DNA from: Candidatus Aminicenantes bacterium UBA647
GTDB taxonomy: Bacteria; Acidobacteriota; Aminicenantia; UBA2199
Length of the DNA stretch: 57,873 bases
Assembly (NCBI GenBank): GCA_002299555.1
Contig: DBOL01000005.1
Coordinates: 1 to 57,873, forward strand
Direction of reading: 5' to 3'
A program made the position numbers and the translations under genes. Shown in pieces: positions 16,814 to 25,729 of this stretch (position 1 is its first letter; each line of letters opens with the position of its first letter). Under the pieces are notes generated by a model. The model searched no databases. It saw only the letters and a list, made by a program, of their open reading frames with translations, and was not told the origin of the DNA.

Positions 16814-17167
16814 ATGCCAAGAGTTACTAGAGGAAATAAAAAATTATTAAGAAGGAAGAAGATATTAAAGCTTGCGAAGGGATTTTTCGGAACAAAAAAA
16901 TCCAATTACAGAACTGCAAAAGAAGCTGTAGAAAAATCATTAACCTATGCATACAGAGATAGAAGAAATAAGAAAAGGGATTTTAGAAAACTCTGGAATA
17001 TAAGGATTAATGCTGCTGTAAGAGAATATGATCTGAACTATTCTAAATTCATTAACGGGCTTAAGAAAGCTGATATTTTACTTAACAGAAAAGTATTATC
17101 AAATCTAGCAGTTAATGACCCGGAAACTTTCAAGCTTATTGTTGAAAAAGCAAAAGCTTCCTTATGA
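16814..17167 (+). CDS. rplT: Ribosomal protein L20
   Basis: The 117-residue product begins MPRVTRGNKKLLRRKKILKLAKGFFG and has FRKLWNIRINAAVREYDLNYSKFINGLKKA, diagnostic of L20, an early large-subunit assembly protein and known autoregulator in other bacteria. It follows rpmI by 8 nt and its TGA stop overlaps the pheS ATG. Confidence 0.98.
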   Translation: MPRVTRGNKKLLRRKKILKLAKGFFGTKKSNYRTAKEAVEKSLTYAYRDRRNKKRDFRKLWNIRINAAVREYDLNYSKFINGLKKADILLNRKVLSNLAVNDPETFKLIVEKAKASL

Positions 17168-18195
17168 TCGATGATCTCAGGAAAGAGATTGAAAACATAA
17201 AAAAAAAGTTAATAGATGAAATAGATAATATTCAATCTCTCGAAGAATTTCAGCAACTCAGGGACAGGTATCTAAGTAGAAAAAAAGGTATCCTTACGTC
17301 CCTGATGACTAAACTGAAGGAATTACCTCCAACTGACAAACCTGTTTTCGGAAATATCCTGAATTCAGCTAAGAAATTCACTGAAGAAAAACTGAATGAA
17401 GCAGAAAGTCAATTAGGAAAGAAGTCTGAAAAAAAAATTGACGGAACTCTTCCTGAGTTTGATACTATTGTTGGAAGCACCCATCTGATAACTGTTATAA
17501 GAAGGTCGATCGAGAATGTTTTTCTAAATATGGGGTACAAGATTGCTGAAGGACCTGAGATCGAATTTGATGAAAACAATTTTACTCTCCTTAATTTCAA
17601 GGAGGACCATCCCGCCAGAGATGAACAGGATACTTTTTTTATAAAAGATTTTCCTGACATGTTATTGAGAACTCATACATCTCCTGTCCAGGTAAGATAT
17701 ATGAAGAACAACAAGCCGCCGATAAAAATAATTTCTCCCGGCAAAGTGTTTCGCAAAGATGAACCTGACGCAACTCATGTTCCCGTTTTTCACCAGATCG
17801 AAGGCCTTCTGGTTGACAAAGGAATAAATTTTTCACATCTCAAGGGAACACTTGAGATGTTTCTCAGAGCATTATTCGGTGAGGATACTAACCTCAGATT
17901 CAGGCCCGGCTATTTTCCTTTTACCGAACCTTCTGCTGAAGTAGATATTAGTTGTTTCCTTTGCGGAGGGAAAGACAGCAAGTGCAGGATTTGTAAAGGG
18001 AGCGGCTGGCTGGAAATACTTGGGAGTGGTATGGTTCACAGAGAAGTGTTAACAAATTGCGGCATAGATCCGGATGTATATTCCGGATTTGCTTTCGGGT
18101 TGGGAATTGAAAGAATTGCAATGCTCAAATACGGAGTTACGGACCTGAGATTTCTGTTTGAAAATGATCTGCGCTTTAATAATCAATTTGGATAA
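17164..18195 (+). CDS. pheS: Phenylalanyl-tRNA synthetase alpha subunit
   Basis: PheS (343 residues) is the catalytic subunit. After an N-terminal coiled-coil (1-85) the class II core shows RTHTSPVQVRYM, KVFRKDEPDATHVPVFHQIEGL, FRPGYFPFTEPSAEVDI and GFAFGLGIERIAML. The Cys-rich hairpin CFLCGGKDSKCRICKGSGW before EILGSGMVH is common in bacterial PheS. ATGA overlap with rplT; pheT follows 3 nt later. Confidence 0.97.
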   Translation: MIDDLRKEIENIKKKLIDEIDNIQSLEEFQQLRDRYLSRKKGILTSLMTKLKELPPTDKPVFGNILNSAKKFTEEKLNEAESQLGKKSEKKIDGTLPEFDTIVGSTHLITVIRRSIENVFLNMGYKIAEGPEIEFDENNFTLLNFKEDHPARDEQDTFFIKDFPDMLLRTHTSPVQVRYMKNNKPPIKIISPGKVFRKDEPDATHVPVFHQIEGLLVDKGINFSHLKGTLEMFLRALFGEDTNLRFRPGYFPFTEPSAEVDISCFLCGGKDSKCRICKGSGWLEILGSGMVHREVLTNCGIDPDVYSGFAFGLGIERIAMLKYGVTDLRFLFENDLRFNNQFG

Positions 18196-18198
18196 AAA

Positions 18199-20241
18199 AT
18201 GAGAATTAATTTAGACTATTTAAAGGAATTTATTGATCATAAATACAATAAGCAGGATCTGAAAGAACTTCTTGCTTCTATTGGTATAGAAGTTGATGAA
18301 ATGATCGAAATGAACGGAATAGATGTTTTTGAAGTTGAAATCACCCCAAATCGGCCGGATTGGTTATCTCATTATGGTATTGCAAGGGAGATCCATTCAA
18401 AAAATCCTTTATTATCTCTTAAAACGATTGTGACAAATCGAAGGGAAAGTTTAGACAAAAATGGCTTTAATGTTGAAATAAGAGACAGATCAGGTTGCTC
18501 AAGATATTCAGGAGTAATACTGAACAATGTTAAAGTTGGAAAATCCTCCCCGGGACTTATATCCCTGATTGAAAGTTTTGGCATGCGGTCTGTTAACAAC
18601 ATTGTTGATATATCAAATCTTGTCCTGATGACCTATGGACATCCTATTCATATTTTTGATCTCGATAAGATCAATGGAGATAAGATTACAATTCGTAACG
18701 CAGTGCAGGATGAAAAGGTCACATTGCTGGATGGAATGGTAAAAAACCTGAATGTTGCAGATCTTGTAATTGCAGATGATAAAAAAGCAATAGCGGTTGC
18801 AGGAGTAATGGGTGAAGAGAATTCAGGTGTCAGCGAGAAAACTACTAACATCTTTATAGAGAGTGCCTGGTTCGATCCTTCCCGAGTGAGAATAACTTCA
18901 AAAAAAATGGGGATGAAAACTGATTCTTCTTATTTATTTGAAAGAGGTGCGGATATTGAAAATACTTCAAGGATCATCGATCTAACAATTGACAGGATCG
19001 AAGAGGAGTTAGGATATTTACCTGAAATAATAAAATATTATGATGAATATCCTGTGAAATTCGAAAAACAGATTGTAGAGCTGGCCAAAGATTTTCCGGA
19101 AAAGTTTACCGGAATAAAAATCAGTGAAAAAACTTCAAATGAAATTCTGGAGAGCCTGGGATTTATATTAAAGGATGAAAAAGATACATGGAAAGTGGAA
19201 GTCCCGTCTTTCCGGGTTGACATTAATAAACATGAGGATCTTGTAGAGGAAATAATCAGAATATATGGTTATGAGAAACTTGATACAAAACTGCCTGCAA
19301 CCGCCGTCGATTCGGTTGAAAAATATGAAAAAAGGGGTTTTTTGGATAAGATCAGAAGTCATTTTACTGCAATTGGCTATAATGAAGTTATTAATTATAG
19401 TTTCCATTCTTTGAAGGATAATTCTCTTTTCGGAGCTGAGAGTAGGAATGTAGAGTTGAGGAATCCGATAGGTTCAGATTACTCGGTGATGAGAAATTCA
19501 TTGCTGTCAGGGATTTTAAAAAACACTGCAATTAATATTAATAATAATTTTCTAAGAATTTCTTTGTTTGAATCCGGTACAGCTTTTTTCAGAGAAGGAA
19601 CAAAATTAATAGAAAAAGATCTTGTATGCCTCTCTTCATCCGGATTTGAAACATTACCAGACTGGTATGAGAGTAAAGGCAGGGTTTATGATTTTTTTCT
19701 TTTCAAGTCTCAGATTTTCGGATTCCTGAAGAAAGCCGGTATCAAAATAGAATTATCATTTGAAGAAGAGTTCACTCAATTTCTTAAGGAAGAAAGTTCC
19801 TATAGAATTTCCATTGATGGAACTGATGCAGGTTTTATCGGCGAAATTAAAAGTTCTGTCCTGAACCATTACAAGAATAATGAACCTGTGTTCGTCTGCC
19901 AATTGGATATGGATTTACTTACTGAGAAGAAAGAAGAAAAGAACTTTAAAATGTGGAACAAATTCCCCACTGCAACGAGAGACTTGTCTTTTTTAATAGA
20001 CAGAGAACATAAGTTTAAAAACATAAGTGAGACAATTGAGAAGTATAAACCTGAAGATCTAGAAGATTTTTCATTGGCCGGAATTTATGAAGGGAAAGGC
20101 GTACCGCCTGAAAAGATAAGCATATTTATGAATTTCAGATATAGAAATGCCGATCGAACTCTAACTAATGATGAAGTAAATGAGCTTCATGATCAGTTGG
20201 TAAATAAATTGGTAGAAGATCTGGGGATAATCCGGCGTTAG
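18199..20241 (+). CDS. pheT: Phenylalanyl-tRNA synthetase beta subunit, short form
   Basis: PheT has 680 residues against about 800 in most bacteria. After the first 40 residues (INLDYLKEFIDHK...LLASIGIEVDEM) the sequence passes directly to VEITPNRPDWLSHYGIARE (B3/B4 editing region), so the EMAP-II-like tRNA-binding OB insertion is missing. The B5 domain (PSFRVDINKHEDLVEEIIRIYGYEKL), core-like domain and C-terminal FDX-ACB anticodon domain (FPTATRDLSFLIDREHKFKNI) are present. No frameshift or broken motif is seen, so this is a natural short form. Confidence 0.95.
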   Translation: MRINLDYLKEFIDHKYNKQDLKELLASIGIEVDEMIEMNGIDVFEVEITPNRPDWLSHYGIAREIHSKNPLLSLKTIVTNRRESLDKNGFNVEIRDRSGCSRYSGVILNNVKVGKSSPGLISLIESFGMRSVNNIVDISNLVLMTYGHPIHIFDLDKINGDKITIRNAVQDEKVTLLDGMVKNLNVADLVIADDKKAIAVAGVMGEENSGVSEKTTNIFIESAWFDPSRVRITSKKMGMKTDSSYLFERGADIENTSRIIDLTIDRIEEELGYLPEIIKYYDEYPVKFEKQIVELAKDFPEKFTGIKISEKTSNEILESLGFILKDEKDTWKVEVPSFRVDINKHEDLVEEIIRIYGYEKLDTKLPATAVDSVEKYEKRGFLDKIRSHFTAIGYNEVINYSFHSLKDNSLFGAESRNVELRNPIGSDYSVMRNSLLSGILKNTAININNNFLRISLFESGTAFFREGTKLIEKDLVCLSSSGFETLPDWYESKGRVYDFFLFKSQIFGFLKKAGIKIELSFEEEFTQFLKEESSYRISIDGTDAGFIGEIKSSVLNHYKNNEPVFVCQLDMDLLTEKKEEKNFKMWNKFPTATRDLSFLIDREHKFKNISETIEKYKPEDLEDFSLAGIYEGKGVPPEKISIFMNFRYRNADRTLTNDEVNELHDQLVNKLVEDLGIIRR

Positions 20242-20250
20242 GGAGGATAT

Positions 20251-20460
20251 ATGAATATTGAAGACCTCGACAAGCTAGAAGATAAAGTAAAAAGCCTGGT
20301 TAACAATCTTGAAACAATCAGAAAAGAAAATAATACATTGAAGGAAAGATTGAGTGATCTTAGAAGTGAGAGTTCTGTAAATAACTCTGAAAAGGATCAG
20401 ATCAGGAAGAAAGTAAAATCATTGATCAAACTTATAGAATCAATTGAAAATGAAAGCTAA
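20251..20460 (+). CDS. Short coiled-coil protein (ZapB-like)
   Basis: A 69-residue, highly charged coiled coil (LDKLEDKVKSLVNNLETIRKENNTLKERLSDL). It has a strong GGGAGG site and overlaps zapA. Position before zapA and the length fit ZapB-like or ZapA-partner coiled coils that help organise the division ring; sequence alone cannot prove homology. Confidence 0.7.
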   Translation: MNIEDLDKLEDKVKSLVNNLETIRKENNTLKERLSDLRSESSVNNSEKDQIRKKVKSLIKLIESIENES

Positions 20461-20785
20461 AGAGATCGATGTATCAATTTTAGGTAAAAGTTTTTCTTTT
20501 ATGATCTCCGGGAAGATCAATACAGATGATTTTCTTGAGATAGTAAATTATGTCGAAGAGAATTATACAAAGATCAGAAACAATACAGATGAGTATGACC
20601 CTTTCCGCTTAGGCCTTTTAACTTCGATCAATATTACAGAGGAATTTTTTCACTTGAAAAAAGAGAATGATAAACTCAAATCTATTCTGGATAATATTGA
20701 TTCAATTGTTACAACGGTAGATAAAGGGGATGTCGGTCAGATAAGTTTTGCAAAAAAAAGTAAAATGGAGAGATCAAATGGGTAG
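20450..20785 (+). CDS. zapA: Cell division protein ZapA
   Basis: The 111-residue protein matches ZapA: KEIDVSILGKSFSFMISGK, a helix DDFLEIVNYVEENYTKI, and LGLLTSINITEEFFHLKKENDKLKSILDNI. ZapA cross-links FtsZ filaments. ATG 20450 is preferred to TTG 20444. It overlaps the upstream coiled-coil gene and the rny start. The zapA-rny-ymdB order after pheST is seen in several phyla. Confidence 0.85.
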   Translation: MKAKEIDVSILGKSFSFMISGKINTDDFLEIVNYVEENYTKIRNNTDEYDPFRLGLLTSINITEEFFHLKKENDKLKSILDNIDSIVTTVDKGDVGQISFAKKSKMERSNG

Positions 20786-22337
20786 TATAAATATAATTTC
20801 AATATTAATCGGAGCCATAGCATCATTTGTTTTATTTTTTCTTTTAAGAAAAGTAATCCTTTCTACGGATTTCAAACGGCTGAATGATCTTGAATCAGAC
20901 CTTAAAAGAAAGAATGAGCAGGAATTGGAAACACTGAGACATAAAACAAATCTGAATCTTAAGGAAGAATTCATATCATGGAAGAATGAGTACAATACTA
21001 AGCAGAGTCATAAGACAAATAAACTTAATGAACAGGAGCGGAGGCTTATCCAGAAAGAGGAAAACCTTGATAACAGATATTTGAGCCTCGATAATAGAGA
21101 AAAAGAGAACAAGAAGAAAGAAAATGATATTTCTTTAAAAGAAGAGGAGCTTAAAGCATTACGGGCCAGCCTTAATGATCATATCTTAGAAGCGCAAGCA
21201 AAACTTGAGAAGATTTCCGGAATGACAAAACAGGAGGCCAAAGATTCCATTATTAAAGAAATGGAGAGTGAAGCCAAATTGGATGGAGCTAAAGTTCTAA
21301 GGTTAATTGAAGAGGAATATAAAGAAAAAAGTTCGATGATGGGTAAGGAAATTATCTCAACAGCAATTCAGAGAATAGGTACAGAACATGTTATGTCTTC
21401 TGCTGTTACAGTTATCGATCTTCCCAATGATGAAATGAAGGGACGGATCATCGGAAGAGAAGGTCGTAATATCAGAGCTCTGGAGACGGCAACAGAGGTT
21501 GATTTCATTGTTGATGACACTCCCGAAGCAATTATCGTTTCATCTTTTGATCCGATCAGGAGGGAGATAGCAAAGAGGGTTTTGGAATCGTTAATAGCTG
21601 ACGGGAGAATTCACCCTGCAAGAATTGAAGAAGTAGTTGAAAAGGAAAAAACAAATTTTAATTCCTATTTGAAAGAAGTTGGAGAAAATGCAGTTTTGGA
21701 AATGGAAATTCCTGATATTAATCCGGAATTATTTCTTTATCTGGGGAAATTAAAATACAGAACATCGTATGGACAAAATGTTCTTCAACATTCTAAAGAA
21801 GTGGCCATGGTAGCAGCATATATGGCTGTTGAATTAGGAGTTGATTCTAATGTGGCTAAGAGAGCAGGATTGCTCCATGACATCGGGAAATCAATTGATC
21901 GTGAAACAGAAGGGACTCATACAAAATTGTCTGTGGATCTCGTAAAGAGATATGGGGAATCAAAAATTGTTCAGGAAGCAATTGCTTCTCACCATATGGA
22001 TGTAGATTTCACTTCAATAGAAGGAGTTCTGGTCCAATCAGCTGATGCAATCTCTGCATCAAGGCCGGGAGCAAGACGTGAAATGTTCGAATCATATATT
22101 AAGAGATTGCAGGAACTTGAAGAATTATCTGTAGGTTTTGATGGTGTTGAAAAAGCTTATGCACTTAGAGCAGGAAGGGAAGTTCGTGTGATAATAGATT
22201 CAAATGAAACTGATGATAATAAAACTTTTATGATATCAAAAAATATAGCAAAAAAGATCCAGGAAGATATGGAGTATCCGGGACAGATCAAAGTAACGGT
22301 CATCAGGGAGATCAGGGCTACAGAATATGCAAAATAG
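20778..22337 (+). CDS. rny: Ribonuclease Y
   Basis: RNase Y (519 residues) is a membrane-anchored endoribonuclease that starts mRNA decay. It shows an N-terminal membrane helix (ISILIGAIASFVLFFLL), a long coiled coil to about residue 190, a KH domain with GRIIGREGRNIRALE, and an HD domain with HSKEVAMVAAYMA, LLHDIGKSIDRE and ASHHMD. ATG 20778 with GGAGAGA upstream is chosen; an upstream start would only add zapA-overlapping residues. Confidence 0.96.
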   Translation: MGSINIISILIGAIASFVLFFLLRKVILSTDFKRLNDLESDLKRKNEQELETLRHKTNLNLKEEFISWKNEYNTKQSHKTNKLNEQERRLIQKEENLDNRYLSLDNREKENKKKENDISLKEEELKALRASLNDHILEAQAKLEKISGMTKQEAKDSIIKEMESEAKLDGAKVLRLIEEEYKEKSSMMGKEIISTAIQRIGTEHVMSSAVTVIDLPNDEMKGRIIGREGRNIRALETATEVDFIVDDTPEAIIVSSFDPIRREIAKRVLESLIADGRIHPARIEEVVEKEKTNFNSYLKEVGENAVLEMEIPDINPELFLYLGKLKYRTSYGQNVLQHSKEVAMVAAYMAVELGVDSNVAKRAGLLHDIGKSIDRETEGTHTKLSVDLVKRYGESKIVQEAIASHHMDVDFTSIEGVLVQSADAISASRPGARREMFESYIKRLQELEELSVGFDGVEKAYALRAGREVRVIIDSNETDDNKTFMISKNIAKKIQEDMEYPGQIKVTVIREIRATEYAK

Positions 22338-23145
22338 CTCTACTATAACTATTATTTTCATAGGAGATGTTGTAGGGAAGCCTGGAAGGCGAATACTGGG
22401 GAAACATCTTTATCAGGTTAAATTGAAATATAAACCTGACCTTATTATTGCAAATGGTGAGAATTCAGCTGGTGGATTAGGGATTACTGAAAATACCAGT
22501 GGTGATCTGTTTGCAGCTGGTGTGGATATAATTACAGGTGGTAATCATATGTGGGATAAAAGGGATTCTGTGGATGTCCTTGTAAACAACCAAAGTATTA
22601 TCAGACCTATGAATTATCCTGAATCTGCACCTGGAAGAGGATCATGCGAATTCAAGATCAACGATGATTTGATTGTAACCATAGCAAATCTACAGGGCAG
22701 GGTTTTTATGGAGCCTGTGGTTGACAATCCTTTTAATGTTGTTGAAAAATGGCTTAATTCTGTTAAAACAAAAATAGTAATACTTGATTTTCATGCAGAA
22801 GCAACGGCTGAAAAACAGGCAATTGGCTTTTTTCTTGATGGTAAAGTGAGTGCAGTATTGGGCACTCACACCCATGTTCCGACAGCAGATCTGAGGATCC
22901 TGGCAAACGGGACCGCTTATCAGTCAGATGTTGGTATGACAGGTTCTCTAGACTCAGTGATCGGGATGAAACGAAAACCGGTAATTGATAAATTCAGGAC
23001 AGGTATTAACCAGAGATGGGAAGTAGCCAAGAAGAATGTTATTTCTGATATGACAATTATGGATGTTGATATCGCAACAGGCAGAACAGTCCGTGTCGAA
23101 GCTCTGAGGATATTTGAGGATAAAGTTACTAATCTGCAAGTATAA
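22327..23145 (+). CDS. ymdB: YmdB-family metallophosphoesterase
   Basis: At 272 residues it matches the YmdB/TIGR00282 calcineurin-like family: IIFIGDVVGKPGRRIL, IIANGENSAGGLGIT, ITGGNHMWDKRD, DFHAEATAEKQAIGFFLDGK, VLGTHTHVPTAD. The D, N and H metal ligands are intact. The B. subtilis enzyme hydrolyses 2',3'-cyclic nucleotides and interacts genetically with RNase Y. Here it overlaps rny by 11 nt. Its 3' end overlaps folE (opposite strand) by 17 nt. Confidence 0.94.
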   Translation: MQNSSTITIIFIGDVVGKPGRRILGKHLYQVKLKYKPDLIIANGENSAGGLGITENTSGDLFAAGVDIITGGNHMWDKRDSVDVLVNNQSIIRPMNYPESAPGRGSCEFKINDDLIVTIANLQGRVFMEPVVDNPFNVVEKWLNSVKTKIVILDFHAEATAEKQAIGFFLDGKVSAVLGTHTHVPTADLRILANGTAYQSDVGMTGSLDSVIGMKRKPVIDKFRTGINQRWEVAKKNVISDMTIMDVDIATGRTVRVEALRIFEDKVTNLQV

Positions 23146-23701
23146 GAGACATTGCTTCTTCTCTTGTTGCAACTTTTTTACGGAAAATTCCCCTGACAGC
23201 AGATGTTATAGTAATTGATCCTGGTTTTTTTGCTCCTCTCATTGTCATACAAAGATGTTCCGCTCTTATTACTACCATAACTCCCTGCGGGGAGAGAGAA
23301 TTAACAAGGTTGTCTGCAATTTCTTTAGTGAGGCGTTCTTGTATCTGCAATCTTTTTGACAGGCAATCTACCAGTTTTGCAAGTGTGTTCAATCCGATTA
23401 TCCTGCCTCCTCTTGGAATATAGGCAATACTTGCTTTTCCGGAAAATGGGAGAAGATGATGTTCGCACATTGAATAAAGAGGAATGTCCCTTAGAATTAC
23501 CATCTCTTCATGACTCTCTTCAGAAAGTACATTAAGAAACTCAGAGGGATCCCTGTGAGTACCTTCAAGGATCTCAAGAAACATATCTGCAGTTCTTTTT
23601 GGAGTTAATTTAAGTCTTTCATCATCTTTATCCTCCCCGATCCCCTCAAGTATTAATTCGATCCCTTTTTCGATCTTTTTTCTGTCAGTTTTTTTATTCA
23701 T
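23129..23701 (-). CDS. folE: GTP cyclohydrolase I
   Basis: FolE (190 residues) makes dihydroneopterin triphosphate, the first step to folate (or queuosine). Zinc ligands are in MCEHHLLPF and HLCMTMRG; RLQIQERLT and GVMVVIRAEHLC are typical. It is convergent with ymdB and stands alone. A possible promoter on the minus strand is TTGACT (complement of 23750-23755) with an AT-rich -10 about 15-17 nt on. Confidence 0.97.
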   Translation of the reverse strand: MNKKTDRKKIEKGIELILEGIGEDKDDERLKLTPKRTADMFLEILEGTHRDPSEFLNVLSEESHEEMVILRDIPLYSMCEHHLLPFSGKASIAYIPRGGRIIGLNTLAKLVDCLSKRLQIQERLTKEIADNLVNSLSPQGVMVVIRAEHLCMTMRGAKKPGSITITSAVRGIFRKKVATREEAMSLILAD

Positions 23702-23848
23702 TCTATATCCTGTTCTTCAATATATATTTTTATATCAGGAAGTAATTGCAGTCAATACCCGGAGAGAGTAATTTCAAAAATTCAGGGATAATCTTGTATT
23801 ATACTTCATTTTTTAATATATTTAATTAGACTTGGAGAATTTTACTAA

Positions 23849-24769
23849 ATGAAAAAGGAAATTTGGGCTATTGGCGGAGGTAAAGGCGGAACAGGTAAAT
23901 CTGTTATATCTGCTTTGTTTGCTGCTACAGCAGCTAAAAATGGAAAGAAGGTTATAATTATTGATGGTGACCTCGGAGGAGCAAATCTTCATAGTCTGTT
24001 GGGAGTATCCTCCGGGAAGAGTTCATTAAATGAATTTTTTGAAAAAAAGATACCCCTTAGTGAAACCTTAATAGAAACCGTAATTCCTGATCTTGCACTG
24101 ATTTCAGGAGATATGATGTCCTATAATCCCCTGAGTGTTAAATATATCCAGAGATTAAAGTTTTATCGGCATATAAAAGAACTTGATGCTGATCTGATAA
24201 TCATTGATCTGGGAGCAGGAACAGCATTAAATACTATCGATTCATTTCTACTTGCGGACAAAATGGTACTTGTAACTACTCCTGAGATAACTTCAATTGA
24301 AAATCTCTATATTTTTGTAAAGAAGATCATTGTTAGAAAGATTAAAGATATGTTGGATTATGAAGGATTCAAGGAGATAGATAAATCTATTTTGTTAGAT
24401 ATCCCAAAGGGAGCAGAATCAATAAAATTTACTGAATTTCTGGAAAAACTGAAGGGATTAGGAAAAGAGCAGGAAAAGATCGTATCACAAGGCCTGGAAT
24501 CCCTGACGGTTAATCTGGTTCTTAATCAGATAAGAGAGAAAAAATATGCTCAATACGGGATATCACTAAAAAGCGTACTGAAGCGCCATTTTAATATAGA
24601 TGCTTTATTTTCCGGGTATTTTGAATACAATGAGAGTATTCTTAAGCTTGTTAGCGGTGATTCAGATATCGAAACTGTAATGATAGATAAAAAAATAAGT
24701 GAATCAGTAAACTTTATAACAAAGAATATAAGTTCTGGTTCTGATGTAAATTTTAATGAGCTAAAATGA
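23849..24769 (+). CDS. MinD/ParA-family P-loop ATPase
   Basis: The 306-residue protein has the deviant Walker A GGKGGTGKS (10-18), switch I DGDLGGANLHSLLGV and Walker B LIIIDLGAGTA. It resembles orphan MinD/FlhG-like ATPases rather than division MinD (no MinC/MinE nearby, no clear C-terminal membrane-targeting helix). It overlaps the next gene by 4 nt (ATGA), whose DnaJ-like/HTH product is a frequent partner of such ATPases in deltaproteobacteria. Target of positioning is unknown. Confidence 0.85.
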   Translation: MKKEIWAIGGGKGGTGKSVISALFAATAAKNGKKVIIIDGDLGGANLHSLLGVSSGKSSLNEFFEKKIPLSETLIETVIPDLALISGDMMSYNPLSVKYIQRLKFYRHIKELDADLIIIDLGAGTALNTIDSFLLADKMVLVTTPEITSIENLYIFVKKIIVRKIKDMLDYEGFKEIDKSILLDIPKGAESIKFTEFLEKLKGLGKEQEKIVSQGLESLTVNLVLNQIREKKYAQYGISLKSVLKRHFNIDALFSGYFEYNESILKLVSGDSDIETVMIDKKISESVNFITKNISSGSDVNFNELK

Positions 24770-25662
24770 GAAAAAAAGTAAAGAAAGAATACCTGAAAGT
24801 TCTGGAACTTGGAGAGAATGCTTCAAGAGATGACATTGAAAATGCATATAGTTATTTTGTCAGATTGTATTCTTCTGAAGATTCTCCTGAAATAACAGCT
24901 CTAAAAGATGATCTGAGCATAACTGAAAGAAATAGAATTTTATCTGATATAGACAAAGCATATAAAGCTCTTGTCGGAGATGATGGGGTTAACAGGTTTG
25001 AGTTTTCTTCCAAAATAGAGCAGCAGGAAATAGTTCTGGAGGATGAATCTGTGAATGAGACAGAAAATAATGAGGCCGAAGATACTGAAGAAATACCTGA
25101 TGAAAATGAACCTGTTATTGAGTTTATTGATACTGTTGATCCTATTCATGATATACCGGTTGAAGGTTCATCGAATGTTGATGCTAAAACAGAAACGTCA
25201 GATAATGGAGCAGGCGATGAAATAGATTCTATATTGGAATTTCCTCTTGAGGAATCTCCTGATGTTGATAACGAAAAAGATGAAATTAAATTCGAGATCA
25301 GTAAAAGTGCTGATCCTGTAGTTGAGTTCCCCGGTGAGGTCTATTCTGATGATGGAGATCATTTAGAATCTGAGATAGAAAAGATAGAAATTCATGATAA
25401 TATTAATGAAGAATCAGTTGTTGAGATTACAGGAAAATATTTAAAAAAGCAGAGGGAGAGCAGGGGGATCAAACCTCGGGAGCTTGGTAGCCAGTTGAAT
25501 ATATCTCATAAAATAATTACATACATTGAGAACGAAAAGTTTGAAAAATTAGAAGATCCAGGTTATCTGAGATGGGCGATCAAGGCTTATGCAAAATTTC
25601 TAGGAATTAGTACGGAAAAATGTGCAGAAGATTACATGAGAAGATATCGTAATAAAAAATAA
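24766..25662 (+). CDS. DnaJ-like N-terminus, acidic linker and RodZ-type HTH protein
   Basis: Of 298 residues, the first ~70 resemble a J-domain (EYLKVLELGENASRDDIENAYSYFVRLYS...DIDKAYKALVGDD), but the catalytic HPD is absent. Residues ~80-215 are extremely acidic and repetitive. The C-terminus (residues ~220-298) is a helix-turn-helix of the RodZ/HTH_25 type: YLKKQRESRGIKPRELGSQLNISHKIITYIENEKFEKL. It lacks the RodZ membrane helix. Coupled to the MinD-like ATPase, it may be a partner or regulator; function unknown. Confidence 0.75.
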   Translation: MRKKVKKEYLKVLELGENASRDDIENAYSYFVRLYSSEDSPEITALKDDLSITERNRILSDIDKAYKALVGDDGVNRFEFSSKIEQQEIVLEDESVNETENNEAEDTEEIPDENEPVIEFIDTVDPIHDIPVEGSSNVDAKTETSDNGAGDEIDSILEFPLEESPDVDNEKDEIKFEISKSADPVVEFPGEVYSDDGDHLESEIEKIEIHDNINEESVVEITGKYLKKQRESRGIKPRELGSQLNISHKIITYIENEKFEKLEDPGYLRWAIKAYAKFLGISTEKCAEDYMRRYRNKK

Positions 25663-25671
25663 ATTTTTTAA

Positions 25672-25700
25672 TTGACACAGTCAAAAAAAAACACTATATT
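25672..25700 (+). promoter_or_regulatory. Promoter of the TetR / LolA-like / ABC operon
   Basis: TTGACA (25672-25677), 17-nt spacer, TATATT (25695-25700). Predicted start ~25707, inside the TetR operator listed next. Confidence 0.75.
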
Positions 25701-25704
25701 TATA

Positions 25705-25724
25705 TTGACCGAACGGTCGGTCAA
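25705..25724 (+). promoter_or_regulatory. TetR-family operator (near-perfect palindrome)
   Basis: TTGACCGAACGGTCGGTCAA, in which 9 of 10 base pairs of the dyad match. The form TTGACCGNNCGGTC(G)GTCAA is a recurrent TetR/AcrR operator. It covers the transcription start and ends 5 nt before the tetR ATG, so the regulator very likely represses its own operon. Confidence 0.8.
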
Positions 25725-25729
25725 GTAAA

